A stretch of DNA of 64,000 bases. It comes from DASZUK01 sp035547695 (GTDB lineage Bacteria; Actinomycetota; Acidimicrobiia; Acidimicrobiales; RAAP-2). The notes under the pieces were generated by a model that was not told the DNA's origin, did no database searches, and was given only the letters and a program-made list of their open reading frames with translations. Made by a program: the position numbers and the translations under genes. Location: positions 62,001 to 126,000 of the forward strand of contig DASZUK010000015.1 of NCBI GenBank assembly GCA_035547695.1, given 5' to 3'. Within the stretch, counting starts at the first letter, position 1. Every line of letters begins with the position of its first letter. This document shows, piece by piece, positions 1-7,925 of this stretch.

Positions 1-897
1 CACACCAACGTCCCCGGGTCCGGCCCCCACGAGAAGCGGTGGGAGGACGTCCTGGCCCTCCTCGACGCCGGTATCGCGGTCATCAGCACCGTCAACATCC
101 AGCACCTGGAGAGCCTGGCCGACGCCGTCGAGGCCATCACCGGGGTGCAGATCCGGGAGCGGGTCCCCGACTGGGTGGTCCGCCGCGCCGACCAGGTCGA
201 GCTCATCGACTCCTCCGCCGACCAGCTCCGCCGGCGGATGCTGCACGGCAACATCTACCCGGTCGACAAAGTGCCCCAGGCCCTGGCCGGGTTCTTCAAG
301 GCCGAGAACCTGGTCGCCCTCCGTGAGCTGGCCCTGAGGTTCGTCGCCGACGAGACCGAGGAGGAGCTGCTCCGGTACCTGAAGGACCAGCACCCCGGCG
401 CGGTGTGGGAGACCACCGAGCGCATCATGGTGGCGGTGACCGGCGCCCCCGGCAACGAGGCCGTGGTCCGCCGGGCCGCCCGCATGGCCCGGCGGTCCAA
501 GGGGGACCTGCTGGCCGTCCACGTGGCCAGCGTCGACGCCGCCGCCGGCGGGTCCCTGGCGACCATCCAGCGGTTGGTGGCCGACGTCGGCGGGCACTGG
601 TACGACGTGCCCGGCGACGACCCCGCCCAGACCGTGGTGTCGTTCGCCGTCGACCACCAGGTCACCCAGATCGTGGTCGGCGCCACCCGGCGTAGCCGAT
701 GGGAGGAGTGGCACCGCGGCTCGGTGGTCCGCAAGGTCCTCCGCTTCGCCGCCGACGCCGGCATCGACGTGCACGTGATCGCCCGCCGCGACGCCGGCTC
801 CGGCACGGCCAACATGGACGCCGGCTCCGGCACGGCCAACATGGACGCCGACGGGGAGGGGACGGCAGTGCCGACGGGAGCACGGGAGGACCGATGA
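1..897 (+). CDS. KdpD N-terminal + Usp protein, kinase-less (5' partial)
   Basis: The reading frame is open from base 1, so the start lies upstream. The visible 298 residues begin with HTNVPGSGPHEKRW and TVNIQHLES, which match the KdpD sensor domain (cytoplasmic K+/turgor sensing). A universal-stress-protein domain follows (from about residue 140, IMVAVTGAPGNEAVV). A full KdpD continues into four membrane segments, a GAF domain and a histidine kinase. Here the frame stops at 895-897 straight after the Usp domain, so no kinase is encoded. The C-terminus is a short repeated tail (DAGSGTANM twice). The stop overlaps the next gene by 4 bp (ATGA). Stand-alone KdpD-N/Usp proteins are known and probably sense or bind nucleotides. 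Whether kdpFABC lies upstream cannot be seen. Confidence 0.85.
   Translation, partial: HTNVPGSGPHEKRWEDVLALLDAGIAVISTVNIQHLESLADAVEAITGVQIRERVPDWVVRRADQVELIDSSADQLRRRMLHGNIYPVDKVPQALAGFFKAENLVALRELALRFVADETEEELLRYLKDQHPGAVWETTERIMVAVTGAPGNEAVVRRAARMARRSKGDLLAVHVASVDAAAGGSLATIQRLVADVGGHWYDVPGDDPAQTVVSFAVDHQVTQIVVGATRRSRWEEWHRGSVVRKVLRFAADAGIDVHVIARRDAGSGTANMDAGSGTANMDADGEGTAVPTGAREDR
790..843. repeat. 27-bp perfect tandem duplication in kdpD-like tail
   Basis: Two identical 27-bp units lie at 790-816 and 817-843. They are in frame and encode DAGSGTANM twice. A third partial copy (GACGCC) follows. It only lengthens a hydrophilic tail. Confidence 0.9.
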
Positions 898-2153
898 CGA
901 CCACCACCGACCACGCGGACGTCGCTGCCGACGACACCGACACCGACGACGACACCAGCCCGGACGCCGCCCGGGTGGACCGGCTGGTGGACGACCTCCT
1001 GGCCGACGTGCCGCCCGGGCAGGTCGACGACCGGGAGTTCCTGGGGGCCCAGTTCGACCGGGGGCTGGCCTGGGTGCACTTCCCGGAGGGCTGTGGCGGC
1101 CTCGGCCTGAGCCCGCGGCTGGCGCAGCGGGTGGCCGCCCGGCTGCGGCGGGCCGGCGCCCCGTCCCCGAACCCGGCCAACCTGATCGGGCTGGGCATGG
1201 TGGCCCCGACCGTCGTCGCGCACGGCACCGACCGGCAGAAGCAGCGGTACCTCCGGCCGCTGTTCACCTGCGAGGAGATCTGGTGCCAGTTGTTCAGCGA
1301 GCCCGGCGCCGGCTCCGACGTGGCCAGCCTGGCCACCCGGGCGGTCCTGGACGGCGACGAGTGGGTGGTCAACGGCCAGAAGGTGTGGACCACCGTGGCC
1401 CACCTGGCCAGCTTCGGGCTGCTCCTGGCCCGGACCGACCCGGACCTGCCCAAGCACCAGGGCATCACCGCCTTCCTGGTGGACATGCACGGCGCCGGCG
1501 TCGACGTGCGGCCGCTGTACCAGATCACCGGCGAGGCGGAGTTCAACGAGGTGTTCTTCACCGACGCCCGCATCCCCGACGCCGACCGGCTCGGCGGGGT
1601 GGGGGAGGGCTGGCGGGTGGCGGTGACCACCCTGATGAACGAGCGGGTGGCCATCGGCGGCGCGGTGGCCCGCCGGGGCCAGGGCCCCATCGGCGACGCC
1701 GTCCGGCTGTGGCGGGAGCGCTGGCAGGGCGACCCCTCGCCCCACGCCCTGGCCCTCCGGGACCGGCTGCTCCGGGCCTGGATCCGCAACGAGGTGGCCC
1801 GGCTCACCAACCTGCGGGCCGCCGACGCCCGCCGGGCCGGCACCCCCGGACCGGAGGGGTCGGTGGCCAAGCTGGCGTACGCCGAGGAGAACCAGCGCAC
1901 CTACGACCTCTGCGTCGACCTCATGGGGGCCGACGGGATGCGGTACGGCTCCGACTACCCCAAGGTGCGGCCCAAGCAGGTGGCCATCGGCACCCCGGAC
2001 GTCCTGAAGGGGTTCCTTCGGGTGCGGGCCAACTCCATCGAGGGCGGCACCTCCGAGGTGATGCGCAACATCCTCGGCGAGCGCGTCCTCGGCCTGCCCG
2101 GGGAGCCCCGGGCGGACAAGGGCGTGGCCTGGAAGGACATCCCCCGCAGTTGA
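894..2153 (+). CDS. Acyl-CoA dehydrogenase (FadE-like)
   Basis: A 419-residue flavoprotein of the acyl-CoA dehydrogenase family, expected to oxidise an acyl-CoA to the 2-enoyl-CoA with FAD. Visible family signatures are the substrate/FAD-binding stretch CQLFSEPGAGSDVASL, the NGQKVWTT motif (FAD contact), and the C-terminal RANSIEGGTSEVMRNILGERVLGLP block. The ATG at 894 overlaps the stop of the preceding gene (ATGA); longer in-frame starts would run inside that gene. Length is slightly above the usual 380-400. It is followed after 16 bp by a YihY gene in the same direction, so it probably sits in a five-gene operon to 5430. Substrate chain length or steroid specificity cannot be read from the sequence. 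Confidence 0.93.
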   Translation: MTTTTDHADVAADDTDTDDDTSPDAARVDRLVDDLLADVPPGQVDDREFLGAQFDRGLAWVHFPEGCGGLGLSPRLAQRVAARLRRAGAPSPNPANLIGLGMVAPTVVAHGTDRQKQRYLRPLFTCEEIWCQLFSEPGAGSDVASLATRAVLDGDEWVVNGQKVWTTVAHLASFGLLLARTDPDLPKHQGITAFLVDMHGAGVDVRPLYQITGEAEFNEVFFTDARIPDADRLGGVGEGWRVAVTTLMNERVAIGGAVARRGQGPIGDAVRLWRERWQGDPSPHALALRDRLLRAWIRNEVARLTNLRAADARRAGTPGPEGSVAKLAYAEENQRTYDLCVDLMGADGMRYGSDYPKVRPKQVAIGTPDVLKGFLRVRANSIEGGTSEVMRNILGERVLGLPGEPRADKGVAWKDIPRS

Positions 2154-2169
2154 CCTTCTACCTCGGTAC

Positions 2170-3024
2170 GTGACGGACCCGCCGGTCGCCGGCAGGCCGG
2201 CCGATGCCCGGTCGGCCGACGGGACGCTGCGCCGGGCGTGGTCCGACGCCCGCCGGGCCGCCGCCGACCAGGCCGACGACCGCCTGGGCCTGGCCGCCGC
2301 TGGGGCGGCGTTCTGGCTGCTGATCGCGGTCTTCCCGGCCACCCTGGCCGCGGTCAGCATCTTCGGGCTGGTGTTCAGCCCCGAGGAGGTGGCCCGCCGG
2401 CTGGCGTCGGTGGCCAACACCGGCCCGGACACCCTCGGGGCGGTGGTGGCCCACCAGCTCCGGCATGCCGCCGCGACCAGCCCGGCCGGGCTGTCGGTGG
2501 GGCTGGTCCTCTCGGTGGCCCTGGCCCTGTGGAGCACGTCGGCCGGCGTCTACAACCTGGTCCGGGCCATCCGGGTGGCCTACCGGCTGCCGTCCGTCCC
2601 CTACGTGGTCGCCCGCCTCCACGCCGCCGTCGGGGCCATCGGGGTGGTGCTCGGCCTCGGTGTCGTCGCCGGCGTGTCCGCCCTCATCACCGACCTGCTG
2701 GACCGCACCCGGAAGGGGATCGAGGTCCTGGTCGGGGTCCCGGTGCTGCTGGTCCTGCTGACCCTGCTGACGGTCGCCGCCTACCGGTTCGCCGCCCGCG
2801 GGCCCGTCGGCCTCCGCCGGCTGTTCCCCGGGGCGGTCCTGACGGCGGTGGCCGTGGTGGTGCTGGTGGTCGGGTTCGACGTCTACGTCCACGTGTCCAC
2901 CCGGTTCACCGCCGTCTACGGCGCCCTGGCCGGCGTGGTGCTGGCCATGCTGTTCGCCTACCTGTCCATCTATGCCATGCTGCTCGGCGCGCTGATCAAC
3001 GTCGAGTGGGGGGAGGCGAGATGA
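2170..3024 (+). CDS. YihY/BrkB-family inner membrane protein
   Basis: A 284-residue polytopic membrane protein with the hallmarks of the YihY/UPF0761 (formerly BrkB) family. A cytoplasmic N-terminus leads into AAGAAFWLLIAVFPATLAAVSIFG, then about five more hydrophobic segments, ending YLSIYAMLLGALINVEWGEAR. The family's function is unsettled; it is not an RNase BN. The chosen start is GTG at 2170, giving the full first helix. It ends in a 4-bp overlap (ATGA) with the next gene, which indicates translational coupling. Confidence 0.9.
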   Translation: MTDPPVAGRPADARSADGTLRRAWSDARRAAADQADDRLGLAAAGAAFWLLIAVFPATLAAVSIFGLVFSPEEVARRLASVANTGPDTLGAVVAHQLRHAAATSPAGLSVGLVLSVALALWSTSAGVYNLVRAIRVAYRLPSVPYVVARLHAAVGAIGVVLGLGVVAGVSALITDLLDRTRKGIEVLVGVPVLLVLLTLLTVAAYRFAARGPVGLRRLFPGAVLTAVAVVVLVVGFDVYVHVSTRFTAVYGALAGVVLAMLFAYLSIYAMLLGALINVEWGEAR

Positions 3025-4466
3025 GCACCAGCGACCCGATCACCCCGGTCGACGCCGCCGAGGTGCCCGCATGGGACGTCGACTGCGACGTCGTCGTCGT
3101 CGGGTTCGGCGCCGCCGGGTCCGCCGCCGCCTTCTCGGCCGCCGAGGCCGGGGCCGAGGTGGCCGTCCTGGAGCGGGCCGGCGGGGCCGGCGGGGCGGCG
3201 GCGCTGGCCGAGGGCATCGTCTACCTGGGTGGTGGCACCCCCATCCAGACGGCCTGCGGCTTCGAGGACTCCCTGGACGACATGTTCCGGTTCATGATGG
3301 CCGCCTGCGGCCCGGAGCCGGACGAGGCCAAGATCGCCGCCTACTGCGACCGCAGCCTGGACCACTTCGACTGGCTGGTGGCCCGCGGGGTGCCGTTCGA
3401 CCCCACCTTCTGCGCCGAGACCTCGATGGCCCCGGTGGGGGAGGAGGGGCTGGTGTACTCCGGCGGCGAGGACGCCTGGCCGTTCAACGAGATCGCCCGC
3501 CCCGCCCCCCGGGGGCACCTGGCCAAGACCGCGCGGGCCACCGGCTGGCTGCTGATGCAGCACCTGGCCGCCGCCGCCCAGGCGGCCGGGGCGGCGGCGC
3601 ACTTCGACACCCGGGTGGACCGGCTGGTGGTGGACGACGGCCGCGTCGTCGGGGTGCAGGCCCGCCGGTTCGCCGACACCGTCCACCTCCGGGCCCGCCG
3701 CGGCGTCGTCCTCACCGCCGGCGGGTTCGTGTTCAACGACGACATGCTCCGCCAGTACTGCCCGCCGCTGGTCCGGGGCAGCTTCAAGGTGGGCACCGAG
3801 GGGGACGACGGCCGGGCCATCCGCATGGCCCAGGCCCTGGGGGCCGCGGTCCGCAACATGTACAGCGGCGAGGTCTCCCTGCCCATCACCCCGCCCCGCC
3901 GCCTCGTCCACGGCATCCTGGTCAACCGCCACGGGCAGCGGTTCATCAACGAGGACACCTACATGGGCCGGGTCGGCCGCGCCGCCCTGTACGAGCAGGA
4001 CGCCGAGGTGTACCTGATCGTCGACGAGGACACCTACGAGCCCAACTGGATGGGGCTGACGGCCCGCTGGGTCTGCGGCACCGCCGCCGAGCTCGAGGCC
4101 GAGATCGGCCTGCCGGCCGGTTCCCTGGAGGCCACCGTGGCGCTGTACAACCGGCACGCCGAGCGCGGCGAGGACCCGGTGTTCCACAAGGGCCCCGACT
4201 GGGTCCGCCCCCTGCGGCCGCCCCTCGGCGCCTTCGACCTCCGGGTCGGCCCCGCCCCCTACGCCCCGTTCACCCTCGGCGGCCTGCACACCGCCGTCGA
4301 CGGCGCCGTCCTGGACGTCGCCGGGGAGCCCATCCCCGGGCTGTTCGCCGCCGGCCGCACCACCGCCGGGGTCTGCGCCATGGGCTACGCCAGCGGCCTG
4401 TCCATCGGCGACAGCACCATCTTCGGCCGCCTGGCCGGCCGCGCCGCCGCTGCCACCATGCCGTAA
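3021..4466 (+). CDS. FAD-dependent oxidoreductase, KstD/fumarate-reductase family
   Basis: A 481-residue flavoprotein. The FAD-binding Rossmann motif CDVVVVGFGAAGSAAAFSAA lies near residues 28-47, and the C-terminal FAD-clasping motif PGLFAAGRTTAGVCAMGYASGLSIG near 440. This is the fumarate reductase/succinate dehydrogenase flavoprotein superfamily that includes 3-ketosteroid-delta1-dehydrogenases. The middle catalytic domain is present (HGILVNRHGQRFINEDTY). The paired acyl-CoA dehydrogenase upstream makes a role in dehydrogenating a sterol-, terpenoid- or lipid-derived CoA compound plausible, but this is inference. A distant family member begins at 63018. The start overlaps the YihY gene by 4 bp. 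Confidence 0.88.
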   Translation: MSTSDPITPVDAAEVPAWDVDCDVVVVGFGAAGSAAAFSAAEAGAEVAVLERAGGAGGAAALAEGIVYLGGGTPIQTACGFEDSLDDMFRFMMAACGPEPDEAKIAAYCDRSLDHFDWLVARGVPFDPTFCAETSMAPVGEEGLVYSGGEDAWPFNEIARPAPRGHLAKTARATGWLLMQHLAAAAQAAGAAAHFDTRVDRLVVDDGRVVGVQARRFADTVHLRARRGVVLTAGGFVFNDDMLRQYCPPLVRGSFKVGTEGDDGRAIRMAQALGAAVRNMYSGEVSLPITPPRRLVHGILVNRHGQRFINEDTYMGRVGRAALYEQDAEVYLIVDEDTYEPNWMGLTARWVCGTAAELEAEIGLPAGSLEATVALYNRHAERGEDPVFHKGPDWVRPLRPPLGAFDLRVGPAPYAPFTLGGLHTAVDGAVLDVAGEPIPGLFAAGRTTAGVCAMGYASGLSIGDSTIFGRLAGRAAAATMP

Positions 4467-4467
4467 G

Positions 4468-5430
4468 GTGCCGGCGGACGGCGGCGGCGCTCCCACCGGG
4501 CGGGCCCGGTGGGCCGGGGTGGCCACCGCGGCGGTCACCCTCCTGGCCATCGTGTTCCTGGCCGGCGAGGTGGCCGACATCCCCTCCGCGTTCGCCGCGG
4601 TGCACGGCGAGGACTGGCTGTGGGTGCTGCCGGCGGTGGCGCTGGCGGCGGCCGGCTTCGGGGCCGGCGCCCTGGCCCTGTCCGGGGCCGTCGACGTCCG
4701 GCTGCCCCCGCTGCGGACGTCGCTGCTGGAGGTGGGCCGGTCGTTCACCACCATGGCCACCCCCGGCGGGGTCGGCAGCTTCGCCCTCACCGTCCGGTTC
4801 CTGCAGCGCCGTGGGGTGGACGTGGCCCCGGCATCGGCGTCGGCCGCCCTGACCTCCGTGGCCGCGTTGCTGGTGGACCTGGCGGCCCTGGCGGTCGGCA
4901 GCGTCCTGTCGGCCGCCGCGCTGCACGGCCAGGAGCTGCACGGAAAGGCCGGGACCGACGGCTGGCTGCTCCTGGTGGGGGTGGTCGCCGTGGCGGCCCT
5001 GGTGGCGGCGGTGTGGCACTTTCCCCGGCTGCGGCGCCGGGTGGTGCCGCAACTGCGCAAGGCGGCGGCCATGGTGCGGGCGGTGGCCCGGCGGCCCCGG
5101 CAGGCCGCCCGCCTGTTCCTCGGGCAGGCCCTATTGCTGGCCACCGAGGCCGGCTGCCTGTACTGCGCCCTGGCCCTGGTCCACCAGCACACCACCCCGG
5201 CGCTGCTGCTGGCGCTGGTGGTGCTGGCCACCATGGCGCAGCGCGCCGTCCCCATCCCCGGCGCCCTGGGCGCGCCGGAGGCCATCCTCGTCACCACCCT
5301 CACCGGGGTGGGCCTGTCCGGGCCGGCGGTGGTGGCCGCCGCCCTCACCTATCGGCTGCTGACCTACTGGCTGCCGGCGGTGCCCGGCTTCGTGGCCATC
5401 CGGTGGCTCCGCCGCCGCGGTGCGCTGTAG
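4468..5430 (+). CDS. Lysylphosphatidylglycerol synthase TM-region (AglD/UPF0104) protein
   Basis: A 320-residue integral membrane protein with about seven to eight hydrophobic segments. It shows the UPF0104/AglD-type pattern: FTTMATPGGVGSFALTVRFLQRRG in the middle and VPIPGALGAPEAILVTTLTGVGL near the C-terminus. These domains occur alone or as the flippase half of MprF. The soluble lysyltransferase half is absent, so a lipid-flippase-like role is only a family inference. The GTG start at 4468 lies 1 bp after the preceding stop, so it is the last gene of the operon. Confidence 0.8.
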   Translation: MPADGGGAPTGRARWAGVATAAVTLLAIVFLAGEVADIPSAFAAVHGEDWLWVLPAVALAAAGFGAGALALSGAVDVRLPPLRTSLLEVGRSFTTMATPGGVGSFALTVRFLQRRGVDVAPASASAALTSVAALLVDLAALAVGSVLSAAALHGQELHGKAGTDGWLLLVGVVAVAALVAAVWHFPRLRRRVVPQLRKAAAMVRAVARRPRQAARLFLGQALLLATEAGCLYCALALVHQHTTPALLLALVVLATMAQRAVPIPGALGAPEAILVTTLTGVGLSGPAVVAAALTYRLLTYWLPAVPGFVAIRWLRRRGAL

Positions 5431-5578
5431 GCGGCCGGGACCCGGTCGGCGCGCCGGACCGGAGCGGCGCCTGAGGAGGGGGAACTCCCGAGGCTGCACG
5501 CACGCTCCGGCCCGGCGGCCGTCGCCCCGTCACCGGGCGAGCGCCGGCGGGTGGCCGTGATCGGAGACCCGCCCCGGG

Positions 5579-6034
5579 TCACGGCACCTCGCCGAGTGAT
5601 CCGACCAACCATCCCCCACCTTCGTCCTGGGCGATCTCGATGCCCGCCCGGCAGGTGCCGCCGCCGTACACCGCGGCACCCAGCCGGGGGCCGTTCTCCC
5701 CGGCCTCCCCGGTGTCTTCACCGTCGCCCCCCCGGCTGGCGAACAGCACCACCTTGTTGTCGGCGCCCGCCTCCCCGGGGAGCCGCAGCTCCACGGTGGC
5801 GTAGCCGCCGGTGGCCCCGATCGTGACCACGGCTCCTGTGGGCTGGCCCACCACCACCTGCCGGGCCCGGACCACCCCGTCCGGCCCGACGACGGCCGTG
5901 ATGGCCTCCAACGCCGCTTCGACGGCGGCCAGGCGCTGCGCCGCGGTCCGACCATCCTCGTTCCGTTGATCGGCGCCCTCACCGCCGGCGCCGGCTCCAC
6001 CGACCACGGGCACCTCCTCCTCGGATATGCCCAT
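5579..6034 (-). CDS. Hypothetical protein, divergent from XRE regulator
   Basis: A 151-residue soluble protein read from the ATG at 6034 (MGISEEEVPVVGG). After a flexible Gly-rich start there is a short helical stretch (TAAQRLAAVEAALEAITAV). A beta-rich C-terminal half follows with repeated Gly-containing strands (VVTIGATGGYATVELRLPG, NKVVLFASRGG, RLGAAVYGGGTCRAGIEI). I do not recognise the family. It diverges from a small XRE regulator with 93 bp between starts, and that spacer holds a 15-bp direct repeat, so the two genes are probably co-regulated. A longer in-frame extension upstream would cross the regulatory region and the XRE gene, so it was rejected. Confidence 0.6.
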   Translation of the reverse strand: MGISEEEVPVVGGAGAGGEGADQRNEDGRTAAQRLAAVEAALEAITAVVGPDGVVRARQVVVGQPTGAVVTIGATGGYATVELRLPGEAGADNKVVLFASRGGDGEDTGEAGENGPRLGAAVYGGGTCRAGIEIAQDEGGGWLVGSLGEVP

Positions 6035-6057
6035 CCCCTCGGCCAGTGTAGCGGGCC

Positions 6058-6087
6058 TTACGACATCGTCTGTTACGACATCGTCTA
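6058..6087. promoter_or_regulatory. Tandem 15-bp direct repeat in divergent promoter
   Basis: TTACGACATCGTCTG at 6058-6072 is followed at once by TTACGACATCGTCTA at 6073-6087. The copies sit between the divergent starts at 6034 (minus) and 6128 (plus) and are the only AT-containing patch there. They are a likely binding site for the adjacent XRE protein or part of the overlapping promoters. An imperfect dyad (ACGGGGGCTCCCGT) follows at about 6089-6102. Confidence 0.5.
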
Positions 6088-6127
6088 TGACGGGGGCTCC
6101 CGTTTTCGGGTCGTACCCTGTGGTGAT

Positions 6128-6364
6128 ATGGGGGAAATGCCAACTCTGGCAACTGAGTTCGGCCGTCGAGTCCGCGACCGTCGGCTCAAGCTGGGGCTGT
6201 CCCAGGTGGAGCTGGCCGCCGCCTGCGGGATCCACGACACCTACGTGTCCTCCATCGAGAGCGGCCACCGCAACGTCGGGTTGGACATCATCGTCCGGCT
6301 GGCCTGGGCCCTCGACACCGACCCCGGAACCCTGTTGCGAGGCATCGGGCGCACCGCCGGCTGA
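6128..6364 (+). CDS. XRE-family transcriptional regulator (small)
   Basis: A 78-residue single-domain helix-turn-helix protein. Residues about 14-70 form the XRE/Cro fold (RRLKLGLSQVELAAACGIHDTYVSSIESGHRNVGLDIIVRLA). It has no effector domain. Start candidates are ATG 6128 and ATG 6137; neither has a clear Shine-Dalgarno, so a leaderless transcript is possible. It lies 19 bp before a flavin monooxygenase gene, which it may regulate together with its divergent neighbour. A second XRE protein of the same type is at 45166-45408. Confidence 0.85.
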   Translation: MGEMPTLATEFGRRVRDRRLKLGLSQVELAAACGIHDTYVSSIESGHRNVGLDIIVRLAWALDTDPGTLLRGIGRTAG

Positions 6365-6383
6365 CCCTCGGTAGGGTCGGGGC

Positions 6384-7922
6384 ATGGGGGCAGGCCCGGG
6401 GGACGCCGCCGGCCCGTCGGGGCCGGAGGAGCCGGTGGACGTCGTGGTGGTCGGCGCCGGGTTCTCCGGCGTGGGCATGGCCGTCCGGCTCCGGCAGATC
6501 GGCGTCGTCGACTTCGTGGTCCTCGACCGCGGCCCCGACGCCGGCGGCACCTGGCGCGACAACACCTATCCCGGGGCGGCCTGCGACGTGCCGTCCCACC
6601 TGTACTCGTTCTCCTTCGCCCCCAACCCCGGCTGGAGCCGGGCGTACTCGCCGCAGGCCGAGATCCACCGGTACCTGCAGGGCTGCGTCGACCGGTTCGG
6701 GGTGGGCGGCCACTTCCGGTTCGGCCAGGACGTGGTGGAGGCCGCCTACGACGAGGCCGCCCAGCGCTGGTGGGTGCGGACGGCCACCGGGACCGTGCTG
6801 TCCGCCCGGGTGCTGGTCTGGGCCACCGGTCCCCTCAGCGAGCCGTTGGTGCCGGACCTGCCCGGGCTGGACGGCTTCACCGGCCGGCTGTTCCACACCG
6901 CGGCCTGGGACCACGACTACGACCTGGCCGGCAAGCGGGTCGCCGTCGTCGGCACCGGGGCCTCCGCCGTGCAGCTCGTCCCGGAGATCCAGCCGGAGGT
7001 GGCCGAGCTGGTGGTGTACCAGCGGTCCGCCCCGTGGGTGGTCCCCCGCAACGACCGGCCCATCGGCCGCCGCCGGCGGCGGCTGTACCGGGCGTTCCCG
7101 CCGGCCCGGCTGGCCGCCCGGGCCTGGGCGTACCTCCGGCTGGAGCTGCTGATGGGCCCCATCGTGCGGGGCCGCAACGACGGCCGGCAGGCCCTGGTCG
7201 AGCGGATGGCCGCCGGGTACCGCAGGCGCCAGGTCCCCGACCCGGTGCTGCGGGCCAAGCTCGAGCCGGACTACCGGCTGGGCTGCAAGCGGGTCCTGAT
7301 CTCCGACGACTACTACCCGGCCCTCACCCGGCCCAACGTCGACGTGGTGCCGGCCGCCGTCCGGGAGGTCCGCGGGGACACCGTGGTGGACGAGGCCGGC
7401 GGCCGGCGGCAGGTGGACGCGGTGGTGCTGGCCACCGGGTTCCGGGCCGCCGAGCCCACCTTCGCCACCCGGATCCGCGGCGCCGGAGGACGGCGCCTTT
7501 CGGAGGCCTGGGCCGGCGGCATGGCCGCCTACCTCGGCTGCACCGTGGCCGGCTTCCCCAACCTGTTCATGCTCATCGGCCCCAACACCACCCTGGGCCA
7601 CAACTCCATGGTGTACATGATCGAGTCCCACCTCAACTACGTCGCCGGCGCCGTCGCCTTCCTGGGGCGGCCCGGGGTCGGCACCGTCGACGTCCGGCCC
7701 GACGTCATGGACCGGTTCAGCGACCGGGTGCAGCGGGACATGGCCGGCACCGCCTGGGTCACCGGCGGCTGCACCAGTTGGTACCTGGACCGCCGCGGCC
7801 GCAACACCACCCTGTGGCCCGGCACCACCTACCGGTTCCGACGGCAGACCCGGCGGTTCCACCCGGCCGACTACGTGGTCCGCCCCCCGGTACCGGCCGG
7901 TGGGGGACGGCGGGGCCGATGA
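6384..7922 (+). CDS. Flavin-containing / Baeyer-Villiger-type monooxygenase
   Basis: A 512-residue NADPH-dependent flavoprotein. The FAD motif GAGFSG is at residues 24-29, the GTWRDNTYPGAACDVPSHLYSFSF block at about 55-78, and the BVMO fingerprint FTGRLFHTAAW at 165-175 (FxGxxxHxxxW). The NADPH Rossmann motif GTGASA is at 190-195. It is expected to insert oxygen next to a ketone, giving an ester or lactone, or to oxygenate a heteroatom. Two hydrolase genes converge on it from the right (3 bp between stops), and an ester/lactone hydrolase is the natural next step. Steroid, terpenoid or cyclic ketone substrates are possible. A -10-like TAGGGT 7 nt before the ATG suggests a leaderless transcript. 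Confidence 0.93.
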   Translation: MGAGPGDAAGPSGPEEPVDVVVVGAGFSGVGMAVRLRQIGVVDFVVLDRGPDAGGTWRDNTYPGAACDVPSHLYSFSFAPNPGWSRAYSPQAEIHRYLQGCVDRFGVGGHFRFGQDVVEAAYDEAAQRWWVRTATGTVLSARVLVWATGPLSEPLVPDLPGLDGFTGRLFHTAAWDHDYDLAGKRVAVVGTGASAVQLVPEIQPEVAELVVYQRSAPWVVPRNDRPIGRRRRRLYRAFPPARLAARAWAYLRLELLMGPIVRGRNDGRQALVERMAAGYRRRQVPDPVLRAKLEPDYRLGCKRVLISDDYYPALTRPNVDVVPAAVREVRGDTVVDEAGGRRQVDAVVLATGFRAAEPTFATRIRGAGGRRLSEAWAGGMAAYLGCTVAGFPNLFMLIGPNTTLGHNSMVYMIESHLNYVAGAVAFLGRPGVGTVDVRPDVMDRFSDRVQRDMAGTAWVTGGCTSWYLDRRGRNTTLWPGTTYRFRRQTRRFHPADYVVRPPVPAGGGRRGR

Positions 7923-7925
7923 CGA

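Noticed and set aside
3021..4466. Confident assignment as 3-ketosteroid-delta1-dehydrogenase (kstD)
   Set aside because: The FAD motifs fit the superfamily, but the steroid-binding Tyr residues cannot be placed with certainty by eye.
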